This document shows positions 39,161 through 51,360 of a DNA stretch of 64,000 nt, in pieces. Origin of the DNA: Cryptomeria japonica (Eukaryota; Streptophyta; Pinopsida; Cupressales; Cupressaceae); NCBI RefSeq assembly GCF_030272615.1, contig NC_081410.1, positions 189,801,619 to 189,865,618 on the forward strand, read 5' to 3'. The position numbers were made by a program, and so were the translations under genes. The first letter of the stretch is position 1, and each line of letters begins with the position of its first letter. The notes beneath the pieces are model-generated. The model saw nothing but the letters and a program-made list of their open reading frames with translations, searched no databases and had not been told where the DNA came from.

Positions 39161-39621
39161 CTCTCTCTCTGGACCCCACATAACACCTAATGATATCATG
39201 TAAGGTCCCTTAGCACACATATGACCCCTTAAGACCATATGATGTCCTAAGGGGTCATATGATGTTATAACACATGTGTGGCCCCATTAGGACCCCACAT
39301 GACCCCCAATGATGCTATATGACCCATTCAGACTATGTATGATATTCTAAGGGGTCATATGGTGTTGTAACACATGCGCGGCTCAATTAGGACCCCACGT
39401 GACCCCTAACGACTTCATGTGACATCTCTTCCTCTCCTCCATCTCCCTCCCTCCCTTTTTTATTCCTCTATCTCTCTCTCTCTTGCATCTCCCTCTCTCC
39501 CCCTTCTCCATTTCTCCCTCCCTCCCTCCCCATTCTTTCTCTTTACCTCCCCCCTATATGTCCCTTCCTTTCCCATCCTCTCTCTCTTCCTCTCCCCCCA
39601 TATTCCTCCCTCCCTTTTCCA

Positions 39622-39691
<70 letters not shown>

Positions 39692-40548
39692 CCTTAGGAC
39701 CCCACATAACACCTAAAGACATCATGTGATCCTTTGACACACCACATGACCCTTTAGGAGCATATGATGTCCTAAGGGGTCATATAGTGTCCTAATGGGT
39801 CATATGGTGTTGTAATACATGTCTGGCACCATTAGGACCCCACATGACCCCTAATGACACCATAAGATCCCTTAGCACATTGCATGACCTCTTAGGACCA
39901 TACAATGTCCTAAGGAATCATATTGTGTCCTAAGGAGTCATATGGTGTCCTAAGGGGGCAATCCAAACCATTATTATGATATACAACCCCTTAGGACCCC
40001 ACACAACCGCTTAGGACCCCACATGACCCCTAATAGCACCACATGACCCCTAACGACACCATAAAACTCCAAGTAGGAACATATAATATCCTAAGGGGTT
40101 GTATGGTGTCTTAAGGGGTCATATGTTGTCCTAAGGTGGCGAGATGAACCATTATTACAATATAAAAAAGTAGTAACAATACTGCTTACAAAAATAACAA
40201 ACCAACATGCTCCCCCTCTCTCCCTTACTCCATACCCCATCTCTCTCTCTCTCTTATTCTCTCCCTCCTCACTCTTTCTCTCTCCCTCCCCCCTCTATCT
40301 CCCTTCCTTTCCCATCCTCTCTCTCTCTCCCCATCTCTCTCTCCCTTAGTACCCCACATAACACCAAATGAAATCATGTGATCCCTTAGCACACCACATG
40401 ACCCTTTAGAAGCATATGATGTCCTAAGGGGTCATATGGTGTCCTAAGGTGGCAAGATGAACCATTATTACAATATAAAATTATGTACCAATAATGCTTA
40501 CCAAAATAACAAATCAGCATGCTCCCCCCCTCTCCCTTCCTCCATACC

Positions 40549-40601
<53 letters not shown>

Positions 40602-40780
40602 TCTCCCTTAGGACCCAACATAACACATAATGACATCACGTGACCCCTTAGTACACCACATGACCCTTTAGGATCATATGATGTCCTAAGGGGTCATATG
40701 TTGTCCTAAGGTGGCAAGATGAACCATTATTACAATATAAAAAGTAGTACCAATACTGCTTACGTAAATAACAAATCAAC
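39161..40780. repeat. Complex minisatellite: CT-rich islands alternating with a hairpin-rich CCTAAGGGGTCATATG unit
   Basis: Units of about 260-310 bp consist of a CT-rich island, then CCCTTAGGACCCCACATAAC, GACCCTTTAGGA, GTCCTAAGGGGTCATATG and ACCATTATTACAATATAAAA. CATGCTCCCCCTCTCTCCC restarts at about 40207, 40519 and 40780. At 39218-39235 and 39244-39261 two words are reverse complements at 17 of 18 positions, forming a stable hairpin; similar pairs recur. No ORF is credible. Confidence 0.85.
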
Positions 40781-41034
40781 ATGCTCCACCTCTCTCCCTT
40801 CCTCCATACCCCATCCCTCTCTCTCTCTTCTTATCTACCTCCCCACTCTTTCTCTCCCTCCCTCCTCTATCTCCCTTTCTTTCTAATCCTCTCTCTCTTC
40901 TCTTATCTCCCTCCCTACTCTTTCTCTCTCCCTTCCCCCTCTATCTCCGTTCCTTTCCCATATCCTCTCTCCCTCTCTCCCTCCCTCCCCCCACTCTCTC
41001 TCTCCCTCTTCCTCCCTCCCTTTTCCATCCCCCC

Positions 41035-41122
<88 letters not shown>

Positions 41123-41252
41123 CTCTTCCTCTCCCCCATCTCCCTCCCTCCCTTTTCCATCCTATCCCCCATTTTCTCCCTCTCCACCTTTTCTCCCTCT
41201 CCCTCTCCCTCCCCCTCTCCCTCTCTCTCTCCCTCTCCCTCCCCCCCTTTTC

Positions 41253-41298
<46 letters not shown>

Positions 41299-41387
41299 TC
41301 TCATTCTTTCTCTTTCCCTCCCCCATCTATCACCTTCCTTTCCCACTCTTTCTCTTCTTCTTCCCCATCTCCCTCCATCCCTTTTCC

Positions 41388-41441
<54 letters not shown>

Positions 41442-41599
41442 TCACTATCTCTCTCTCTCTCTCCCCCTCCCTTCTCATTCTTTCTCTTTCCCTCCCCCCT
41501 CTATCAACCTTCCTTTCCCACTCTCTCTCTCTTCCTCCTCCCCATGTCCCTCCATCCCTTTTACATCCTTTCCCCCTTTCTCTCCCTCCCTCCATTTTC

Positions 41600-41665
<66 letters not shown>
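40781..41665. repeat. CT-rich simple repeat block
   Basis: Pure (CT)n runs at about 41037-41120, 41255-41294, 41391-41436 and 41605-41662, separated by CCCTCCCTC-type pyrimidine sequence. Almost no purine occurs on the + strand for 900 bp. It yields spurious Leu/Ser-rich (+) and Arg/Glu-rich (-) ORFs of up to 305 codons. Confidence 0.95.
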
Positions 41666-41666
<1 letters not shown>

Positions 41667-42088
41667 CCCCATTTTCCTTCACATTTTATTTACTATAAGT
41701 AATACATACGAGGTTTAAAAAGAATGTAAAGAGTATGTGGAATATGAATGTTGGCATGTTGGGATTTTCTAGGGAGTGATAACGCATATGAGTTAACTAA
41801 ACATAACCCATACGCATTTTTTGGACATAATCTTAATTTTCCAATGACCTCAACGACCTCAAAAGGAGTTTTTGAAGTCATTGTGACAGTTTTATATGTG
41901 GAAGTAAGTGAAACTTTTGTTTTGCATGATTTCAAATGATTGAATTGTTGTTCTAATTAGTTTGGTCAATGTTATTGTGATTGTTTAATAGTTTTGATTT
42001 TTTAAAATAATGATAATACTTAATTTTATGGTTATTTGATTGTTTAAGTTTTTCTTTACATATATATGTGATATGATTCTATTTAGGA

Positions 42089-44958
42089 TAACCGTTATTA
42101 ATGATGGGAAAGAACAAGCGAGGAACAACGAGAGGCTAAAAAGGAAAGACAAAGGGAGCGTATGAAGAAATTACATGACCTAAGAACAATGGGACAAGAA
42201 GGTACGTCATCTACAACATCTCAATACGATGTTCCAAATGAACCTAATGCAATTGAAGAAGAAATTACAATCAATAATCAAACAAATGATGAAAATGCAC
42301 CAACAACATTTGATTTACTGAATGAACCTAATGCAATTGAAGAAGAGACCACGGTGAATAATCAATTAAATGATGAACATACACCAGCTCTATTTGATGT
42401 GATGAATGTACCTAGTGCATGCAATGCACCAATGTTAACACCTAGAATCATTCGTAGGAAACCAAAGTATCTAATTGACATCGATGAGAATATTTTGAAG
42501 CCAATGCCCGATAAAATAAATGAACGAACTTGTAGAAGAATGGTTAAAATAATATGGCAAAACTATTTTGAAAACTCAAAACAAACTGCAAGATGCCAAT
42601 TAATTGTTTAAATGATTAAAAATTTGAATTTTAGAGAGACAATAAAAATTCTAGGCCTAAGATCATCTAAAGGTAATAGTGAAAGAACTATTGTGAGAAA
42701 TATATTTGATGCATATCAAGCCATCGGTTCAAAATCACGCACTAAAGATTTTAATGTTACTCAATGTGTTATTACATCAATCATAATGAGCAAGAAAATT
42801 AAAAAAAGATCATTTGATAAGCAAAACAAGTAAGTCATTAAACATAAGTAGAACAACATCATGTAAAGAATTAGAGAGGCGGGAGAAAATAGAGGATCCT
42901 AACAATAACTCTCTTTGGGCGTTCTCGGGTAGACTACCACACAAAAACAAGGTTGTTGTTCATGCACTAAGAACATTAATTGATTTTTTTTGGCATGACA
43001 ACACAAGGGTTTTGCCTAACTAAAGAGATGTTGTTAGAAAGTGAATTAGATCTAGAAATCATGAGTCACATGCCAAACACTATTTGGATATAACTCAAAC
43101 AAAATTTTATGAAAGATTCCTTCAAAAGTTTCCTCAAATAAGAATTAGTCAAAGATTTTTTGAAATGACAAAACCTTTTTTTGTTAAGATTAATCATGTA
43201 TGCACCATGTGTTATTGTAGGATGCATATTGAATTTTCCATGCACTGTGATATTTACCGTCATATATGTTGTACTTTGCACTCTAACGATGTTTTGCAAG
43301 AATGCAATATGCAAGCACCTCCTAAATCACTAAGAGAATTTATTTCAAGTGTGCTATGTAAAAGAAATGATGGTTGCATTTATTATAAGATGATGTGGTT
43401 GAAAGGTTCTTGTGCTACATGTGGTGGTTTGCAACATTTGCCAAGATGTCTACATTTGGATAGCACACATGAAATTGGTAAGAAACTAGTTTCTTTTGGA
43501 AAGTAAAAGACAATGACATATGGGGTTAAAGATGGAAAAAAAATTGAAGAGATGTGAGTTAGTGAAAAACGATACATGTGTAGCTGAATTTATGAGAACA
43601 TTTCAAGAGAAAATAGTTTGAGTACATAGTGCATACACATAGAGCTCAATGGTTAGATGAGCAATTCAAGTTATGTAAGGACACATTTCCTCTTGGTACC
43701 ATTATCTCTATCATTGATTTTGCTGAAAATTATACACTACAACCTCAAAATGAAGTGAAATCTATGTATTACCATTCTATACAAGTTTCTATTTTTGTAC
43801 ACAGATGATAACACAAAGGAGGATAGAAAGGTTGTAAAAGAGTATCACTTCTACATAAGTGAATATCGTACACATTCATCAGAGTTTGTGCAAAGATGCT
43901 TTAAAGTTTTTTATGATAATTTAAGGGAAAGGAACATACAATACAACCAACACATAATATGGTCAGATAATTGCACCTCACAATTCAAGAATGCAAGGAT
44001 GTTCTATTGGTTGACTAGAATGCATGTGACAAGCGGTGTACAACATTTTTGTAATTTTACTAAGGCTGGACATGGAAAGGGAGAGCATGATAGTGTAGGA
44101 GCATGCATAAAAATAACCCTAGCTAGAGAAGAATTGAAGTACGAAGGTGGTGCTGAGTTGATAGATGCAACAACAATTATGTGATGGTGTAACTCTACAA
44201 TGGGACCAAGTAATGCAAGTACATCAATAGTTCATAGATATTTTTGGTTGATCGCTGAATCTGACATTGAAAAATTTCAAGATTGTTGTACAGTTGAAGG
44301 ATCGAGTGACATGCACTCATTTAGAAGTTCAAATGCAAGTTCACTAGTAATTTATACTAGATAAATTGCATATTTTTGCTCTTCATGTATGTATTTTTTG
44401 TGGGAAGAATGTGAATCACAAGAGTGGGTTGACAAATGGTCTTGTAGACAGTTGGTTCCCATTAATACCTATCAAATTCCCAAAGTACTACAGTTGAACC
44501 AGATGAAAGCATCAGTTAATTTTGACCATGTATCCGACCTAGTGGAACCAGGTGATTTTTTTTGGTTAATTTTATTGCAGGAATTTTTTTGGCTCATTTT
44601 GTTACACCAAGCATTATTTTTGGTATTAATTATCATTCTATAAAATGCAGGTCATGTGTACGTAGTTGTTGTAGAAGAGAACAATGAAGATGGAATGGAT
44701 TACTTTTTGTGTCGTTGTATTGAGCCTAAGAGAAAATTGACAGCCACAATCATTGATGGAGAGGGTATTGAGTACCCAGTAGGGTCTGTTGTCATGACAG
44801 GCACATGGCTTAGGAGATACCCTATCAAGAATTCTAATGTTTGGTTGTTCGAGGACTTTGAAACACACATACATAATCTTCATTTCTCCAACCTTATTGT
44901 TGCAACAAATATTCAATTGATTAAGTATCGTGGTAGACCTCATAACAAGAATTTATAA
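42089..44958 (+). pseudogene. Transposase-like gene of the DNA transposon (decayed)
   Basis: Pieces in order: basic region EEQREAKKERQRERMKKLHD; acidic Asn/Glu-rich part with a repeated NEPNAIEEE block; a region with SSKGNSERTIVRNIFDAYQA; a Cys/His-rich block around 43200-43480 (HVCTMCYCRMH, GSCATCGGLQ, LPRCLHLD); then VKEYHFYISEYRTHSSEFVQ, IIWSDNCTSQFKNARMFYWL and KAGHGKGEHDSVGACIK. The SDNC..QFK and GHGKGEHD blocks look like the second aspartate and last part of an RNase H-fold DDE nuclease (inferred). An intron 44552-44650 (GT..AG) joins DLVEPG to HVYVVVVEE; the gene ends TAA at 44958. Stops and frame changes at about 42609, 42832, 43021 and 43504 show it is dead. I remember related uncharacterised plant proteins but cannot name the superfamily with confidence. 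Confidence 0.62.
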
Positions 44959-45109
44959 AAAAGTTCATGAATCTGACCATGAGGCAATACTTGACACAAT
45001 ACGGGTTACAACCAATCCAGAAGGCTCACTTGATTGATTCTACGGTTCAGGGTAGAATGATTTTGAGAATTTTGTATATATCATTAGCGAATTGTTCTAT
45101 ATTCATTTT

Positions 45110-45380
45110 TTGTATATATAAATGGCCATGTGCTGATTTGTACATATTTAGAGGCAAAATTTTGTATATTTAAATGGCCATGAGCTGATTTGTACATATT
45201 TAGATGCCAAATTTTGTATATTTAAATGGCGATGAGCTGATTCACACATATTTAAATGCCAAATTTTGTATATCTAAATGGCCATGAGCTGGTTCGTACA
45301 TATTTAAATGCCAAATTTTGTATGAAAGCCCATGAGCTGATTTGTAAAATATTTTTTTGTATATTTAAATAGCCAAGAGT
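45110..45380. repeat. 52-bp tandem repeat, about five copies
   Basis: AATGGCCATGAGCTGATTTG recurs at 45121, 45173, 45225 and 45277, with a last degenerate copy near 45330; each ends AAATTTTGTATATTTA. It lies just 3' of the transposase-like gene, in its likely 3' UTR. Confidence 0.9.
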
Positions 45381-45660
45381 TGATTTGTCCATATTTAGAG
45401 GCAAATTTTTGAATATATGTGACTATATTTTGTGACGCATTTTGTATTTTTTGATTATACTTCAAATTTTGTATGACTATTTGGTGTAGGAACACCTAGC
45501 CATTGAGATGACCTCTAAGGCCACATTGCATTTGTAACTATTTGTAATGTTCCTTTTATGATTTGTAAGGATATAAAGTCCATAGATGTCAAAACAACTC
45601 ATTTGTGCGTTTTCATGTCGCACTTTGTAAGTTATGGCCATTTTATTAATTGCAACTTCC

Positions 45661-47215
45661 AGATCGCACAGGTAAGGTATGGCTCTCAACGTTTCGACTC
45701 ATTGGGAGGCACAACAAGAGCATGCCTAGTGTAAATCTGTCCAACTAGACGCGCTCGTGATGCTCATTTGTGCCCATGACGAATGAAATCAAATCTAGTC
45801 TATCTTGCAACTTTGCATTGCATGCAACTGACGATTTTTGCACCAAGTGGAAAAACCCTACCATTTGAAAATGGCTCCTAGTTGTCAAAAAATGAGATAG
45901 GTCATTGTAGACAAGCCTCACATGACCCTATAGGTTCAAACAAATAAATCATATGCATCCTAGATTGCGAGAAAAAATCCGTCAAAGATTGACAATTTTT
46001 TGGACTCTGGGCACTTGAGAGATCGCGTCGGTAGGGTATGTCTCTCGACATTTCGGCTCCTTCGGAGGCATAAAATGAGCATGTGTATCATAAAAATTCC
46101 TACCCAAATGCACTCGTGATGCTAGTTTGTGCTCACGACAAACAAAATTATCTCTAGCCTATCTTGCAACTTTGCATTGCATGCAATTGACAGTTTTTGC
46201 ACCAAGTGAAAAAATGCAACCATTTGAAAATGGCTCCGAGTTGTCAAAAACTGAGATAAGTCATTGTAGACGAGCCTCACATGACCCTATAGGTTCAAAC
46301 ATATAAATTATATGCATCCTAGATTACGAGAAATAGTCTGTCAAAGTTTGACAATTTTTTGAACTCGAGGTAATTGGGAGATTGCACCGGTAGGGTATGG
46401 CTCTTAATGTTTCAACTCATTGGGAGGGACAATAGGAGCATGCCTAGCATAAACCTTCCCACTCAGACATGCTTGTGATGCTAGTTTGTGCCCACAACAA
46501 ACGTAATTATCTCTAGCCTATCTTGCAACTTTGCATTGCATGCAACTGATGGTTTTTGCACCAAGTGAAAAAATGCTAACATTTGAAAATGGCTCCGAGT
46601 TGTCAAAAATAGAGATAGGTCATTATAGACAAGCCTCACGTGACCCTATAGGTTCAAACAGATATGCATCCTAAATTGCGAGAAACAGTCTGTCAAAGTT
46701 TAACAATTGGACTCAGGGCACTTGAGAGATCGCACCGGTAGGGTATGGCTCTCGACGTTCTGGCTCATTGGGAGACACAACAAGAGCATTCTTGGCATAA
46801 ACCTACCCACCTGAATGCACTCGTGATGCTGATTTGTGCCCATGATGAATGGAATCAAATCTAGCCTATCTTGCAACTTTGCATTACATGTAACTGACGG
46901 TTTTTGCACCAAGTGAAAAAACACTATCGTTTGAAAATAGCTCTGATTCATCAAAAACCAAGATAGGTCATTGTAGAAGAGCCTCACGTGACCCTAAAGG
47001 TTCAAATTGATAAATCATATGCATCCTAGATTGCGAGAAACAATCTATCAAAGTTTGATAATTTTTTGGACTTAGGGCACTTGAGAGATTGCATCGGTAC
47101 GGTATGTCTCTTGATGTTTCGGCTCATTGGGAGGCACAACAGGAGCATGCCTAGCATAAACCTGCCCACCCGGACATGCTTGTGATGCTGGTTTGTGCCC
47201 ACGATGAACGAAATA
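45661..47215. repeat. 359-bp satellite-like tandem array, 4.3 copies
   Basis: The phrase GGTATGGCTCTCGACGTTTC or a variant recurs at 45676, 46035, 46394, 46742 and 47101, spacing 359, 359, 348 and 359. Each unit contains CTATCTTGCAACTTTGCATT, GTTTTTGCACCAAGTG and CTCACGTGACCCTATAGGTT. Copies differ by scattered substitutions. The array is cut by the solo LTR at 47216 and resumes briefly with CCTATCTTGCAACTTTG at 48546. Confidence 0.93.
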
Positions 47216-48537
47216 TGTAGACACGTAAATTTGTCTATTAATTAAATAAATATTTAATATTTATTTTAATGTACTAATATTCCTCTATTAATTAAATTCA
47301 CATTTAGTTAATTCATTCAACCCCCATTCTGCTATTTTAATTAGGTAAATTACATAAAATTATTTAAATTAAAAATCCCTATCTATAACCCAATTATTAA
47401 ATAAATCTAATTTATTTAATTTCCCCCAATCCTCTCATTTAAATAAATTTAACATTTATTTAAAAACACAAATCAAATTCCCCTTTTTAAATAAATTAAT
47501 ATTTATTTAAAATCCCACCCCACTTGCATTTTCCTACAAATGCAAGTCACACACATAAATAGATTTTATTTCTAAATAGAATCCTATTTTCTCTCACCCC
47601 CCAAATCCACTTGCATATCTAACCCTTCTTCTAGACTCTTCTAACCCCTTCTAATTAGCCCAATCCCCCTCTCTAATTATTTGCACATCCCTTAAGAAAG
47701 ATGACTTCTCAAAACAACTCAAAAGTCTTCAATAACCATTAAAGGCTTTGTGTCTCCAACAAGCTAACATCTAAAGTCTTTTAAAACCATTAAAGGTTCT
47801 TACATGATCATAAATGGTTAACTCAAACTCAACCATCCTTTAACTCATGGGTCTCTTCAAGCATTCATTGTTTTGACCATGGTTACCCCTTTTACTCTTG
47901 CACAAGAGTTTATCCCTTGGATAATAGATTTATCCAATAACCCAACCCACATGAGGTTACCCTCATGTCTCCTCAGGCATTAAATTCTCCTTCCCTCTCC
48001 TCTCAAACCATCTCATGTTCACACTTGTCATCATGGGATTGGGTTGAAATCCATCACATGGATCCTAAACCCATCAATCTTAGCCATTCAATCAACATTT
48101 TTCCCTATAAAAGGACCTCATTCGCCAAGCAAAAAAAGGCATTAGAGATCATTAGAGCATTGTTATTATAGTGGAATTTACATAGACATTAGGAGCTTTC
48201 TCATAGCATCCATTTTACACGTGCATCACATTTGTTTATCATATACAACCATCTTGAATCTCCATATGGCATCCATGGATAGTGCTACAAGCTGAGAGCT
48301 ACACTCATTTGGGACTTAGAGAGGGGAGAAACAAGGAAGAAGCGTCAAAAGACATCATGGAAGCATCTTAGGTAGATTTCTCTTCCTTCTCCTCTTTTAT
48401 ATTGATTTACTTACATGCTTTTTAATCTTTCTTGATATGTTTGAAATGGTTTTAGTTTTTTGTCTTGGTTTTATGGTTGGAAACTAACATTTGAACTTTG
48501 TTTTTGCCTTGTCCCCATTTCCACAACATCAGAATCA
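47216..48537 (+). mobile_element. Solo LTR inserted in the 359-bp array
   Basis: Starts TGTAGACACGTAAATTTG. AAATA occurs on both sides (47211-47215, 48538-48542) and the array sequence resumes after it, so the insertion limits are well supported. The 3' terminus reads ATC(A) rather than a clean CA, so the end may shift by one base. The T/A-rich 5' part with TTTAAATAAAT words resembles the start of the LTR at 56216. No internal coding region. Confidence 0.78.
48106..48113 (+). promoter_or_regulatory. TATA box of the solo LTR
   Basis: TATAAAAG within CCCTATAAAAGGACCTCATT, about 890 bp into the LTR. This is a strong plant-type TATA element in the expected U3 position. Confidence 0.65.
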
Positions 48538-48542
48538 AATAT

Positions 48543-48879
48543 ATCCTATCTTGCAACTTTGACAACAACTTTGCAAATTTTACATCTTTTATCCAAATGA
48601 CCCCAAACTTTCACAAATGGCTCCAAACTTTGACAACAATCGAGCAACTTTGACAATAACTGAGCAACTTTTACATCTAATATCCAAATGACCCCAAACT
48701 TTCACAAATGACTCTAAATGATCATTAATGGTCCCAAATCACCTTGTTAGATGAAATAATGGAAAACATGACAAAAACCCAAATTTGACCATTGCAAGCA
48801 TGAGGGTGCTCTTGCACCACTCACATTGACAAATATAAAGGAAAGGAATCAAAAGCATCCAGTGATCATTGTCATGGAT
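48543..48879. other. Array remnant and short direct repeats
   Basis: After the solo LTR the 359-bp unit resumes for only a few dozen bases. ATCCAAATGACCCCAAACTT then recurs at about 48593 and 48681, with CTTTCACAAATG following each. No coding support. Confidence 0.6.
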
Positions 48880-49010
48880 CAAATCTATCCATTACCATTG
48901 AATTTCATTTTGATTGAGGCAAGGAGTTTTGTAGGGTTAATTCAATATTTTAGAAATCTTATCAAATCATATTCCACAATTACAATGCTTTATATCATAG
49001 ATTTTTGTTT
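48880..49010 (+). pseudogene. Tiny gypsy reverse-transcriptase fragment
   Basis: Translates to EARSFVGLIQYFRNLIKSYS then TITMLY, resembling the conserved segment just after the RT thumb in Ty3/gypsy polyproteins (R-x-F-x-G-x-x-x-Y-x-R). No neighbouring RT motifs are found, so it is an isolated scrap inside the DNA transposon. Confidence 0.4.
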
Positions 49011-49119
49011 TTTAGATTCATATTGTTGATTACATAGGAAAATATTCATTTAACTTTATAAAAGGGAAACCACCAAATACACCGAATAGTTTGAGCAAAA
49101 ATTCAATCAATTATAAATC

Positions 49120-49290
49120 ATTTATATATATCAAAATGCACAATAATGAACACAATGAACAAATTATGTATGTATTGAATATACCTATCAATATCAACAA
49201 AATGCACAATAATAAACACACTACACATTTATTGGATCGAATATCAACATTTATGTATATCAAAATGCACAATGATTGTGTATGTATATA
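49120..49290. repeat. Short interspersed repeat with TATCAAAATGCACAAT
   Basis: The word ATCAAAATGCACAAT or ATCAACAAAATGCACAAT occurs at about 49128, 49192 and 49258 in AT-rich DNA. No coding role. Confidence 0.6.
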
Positions 49291-49428
49291 AAAAAGGCAT
49301 ATATGCCAAGTCAATACAAGTTTTACAAAAATGTGGAATATGCCATGTCCAAATCGATATACAATAAAAATATAGAATATATCTAGATATATTGGTCATT
49401 CAATGACCACAACTAACACTATATGATC

Positions 49429-51125
49429 CTATACTTGTGGCGGATCATCAAAATCAAGCCTCTTTGATGCAGTGTGCAGCTCTGTAGATGGCTACACAAC
49501 CACAATTCAAAAGCCAAGTTAGAATCCTTTTGTAGAAAATAGTTCACAATTATCAACATAACTATGCATTTAACTATTAGAAAATAGTTATAATTTTTTT
49601 TAGACTTCAAAGTACAATTCTATTTTAACATGTTATAAAATTTATACCTTAGGCGTCAAAGTTGCAGCTACAACAACTAGGAGAGGAATATCAAATGGTG
49701 TATTAACACCCAATGTTGCATCCTGTAATGCATATTGTTTGTATCAATTTAAATTGATCTATAAATGAAAATTCATTTACAATTACAAATTTTAAGTGAT
49801 TGATAAATAAAATGTTATCAATTCAAATCAACACACTTGTGTCTACGTCTAACCACCAAACACCATATCCATCAAATCATCGGTCAATGCCACATCATTT
49901 GTAGTGCTAGTTTGACATCTACTCCAACAAATCGTACACAGATGGGACATGGAACCATCTACACTGGCCTTGACATCCATCCTAGAGCATATACCTGAAC
50001 AACTGGGACACACATGCTGAATAGGTTGACCAAGGCCAGGTGGCTCAACTAATGGATCATTATCCGAGCCAAGAGGTTGTGATAACTATGTCCCATACTG
50101 AATAATGGCACCAATAAATGTTGTGGCCACTTGAAGAGTCTATAGCTCCATCGACTCTTTCAGGGCTACTAGGATTGTCGCATGTACCACGAGGTTGGGT
50201 GCTAGGGGGATGCGACTCTACGAGTCTAGTACCCTCTGGGCTCCAGGTCTATCTTGGGCAGAGCTGCCACCTCTACTTTGGAACTCTCTCATATCAAAAT
50301 AGTTTGACCGCTCATTGAGGATAAACTCACAATATAGTTTCCTCAAAAAATATAATGGAACCTCAAAATTATTACATAATGGAACCTCAAAATTATTACA
50401 AGGTGGTTGGTCAAAGACCATCCACCACCTATCCCAAAAAGCATTTTTCAGCGGCAAATGGCTACACCAATGTATAGGAAACCTCTTTGAATTAAGAGGT
50501 AATGTCTCACCCATTTTAGGATCAACAAAAAGAGAACATATTTGTGCTTTAATTCTATTTTTCTTTTTCACTTCATTATATCATAACCCACCAACATAAA
50601 AAGCACGACATCGATCCCTATAGCTTCCCCATTTTGTAATTTGATTAAAAACTTCATTAGAACTACTAGCCATTGATTCTAGGGTTGTGGCAAGGGATGC
50701 ATGATGCTCATGCTCAGATGTTTTTGGTCTATTCAATAGTCTAGTTATTTTGGCATTGTTTTGTGCTAACTGATTATCAAATCCTCTTGTGTAGCTTATG
50801 AACTATCTACAGGAGGAGAAAGAGGTGTATCATAATAGTTTGGTTGTGGGTTCTCTTGTGGGGTTTGCCCTAAGTTTTTAGGTGTGTCTTGCTGGGGGGC
50901 AAGATTTTCATAATCGGATATTCGTAACAAAAAACTAAAAAAGCTAATCAAAACCAATGAATTTGAATTTAAATTCCAAATAAAATTAATCAAATGCATA
51001 AAATAAACAAATAAAATATGTTTCTTACCCCTTTCCATGGCATTTTTGTTTGATTTTTTGGATCTCGTGCATGTTTTTCCATTTTACAAACCCTTGTCTT
51101 CACTTGTGGCCATGAATTAAAATGA
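49429..51125 (-). pseudogene. Second gene of the DNA transposon, multi-exon, decayed
   Basis: Minus-strand pieces, 5' to 3': GRLGHFNSWPQVKTRVCKME and HARDPKNQTKMPWKG ending at a GTAAG donor (about 51034); a Gln/Asn-rich linker; SSNEVFNQITKWGSYRDRCR; then 50218-50571 with FVDPKMGETLPLNSKRFPIH, WCSHLPLKNAFWDRWWMVFD and LYFLRKLYCEFILNERSNYF; a Ser/Pro linker; a Cys pair block HVCPSCSGIC...HLCTICWSRC near 50000-49930; exon 49648-49722 (AG/GT borders, VNTPFDIPLLVVVAATLTPK); a last exon ending TAG at 49429. Stops near 50590 and 50800 and a 24-bp in-frame duplication (50352-50399) show decay. No known family recognised; it converges on the transposase-like gene. Confidence 0.5.
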
Positions 51126-51165
51126 CCCAGTCGGCCGCATTGAATTTTTTTTTATTGACAGAGAA

Positions 51166-51345
51166 GTGCATACGCGATTTAGAAACTAAAACTATGTACG
51201 AGATTTTAAAAACTAAACCACGTGTGCAGTTATTATACTTTAAACCTCGTACACAGTTTAGCTTCATTTAGGCTCGGCAAAACAAGACTAAACGCGTATG
51301 GTTTTTTTTAAATTTGAAATACCTCATACGCGTTTGTTGTTTTTT
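51166..51345 (-). repeat. Right subterminal motif cluster
   Basis: TACG-centred cores at 51171 and 51197 and a related core near 51223 are about 26-27 bp apart (GCATACGCGATTT, CTATGTACGAGATTTT, CCACGTGTGCAGTTAT). AACCTCGTACACAGTTT, AACGCGTATGG and CCTCATACGCGTTT follow in mixed orientation. They match the left 27-bp array in core and flanking AAAC/TTTTAA words. Confidence 0.78.
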
Positions 51346-51360
51346 CAAGTTTTTTTTGGG

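Noticed and set aside
39419-39740. ORFs on both strands with Ser-Leu or Arg-Glu runs
   Set aside because: Also CT repeat shadows.
40781-41698. 305-codon + ORF and 255-codon - ORF
   Set aside because: Pure CT/GA simple-repeat translation (Ser-Leu and Arg-Glu runs), with no start context or domain.
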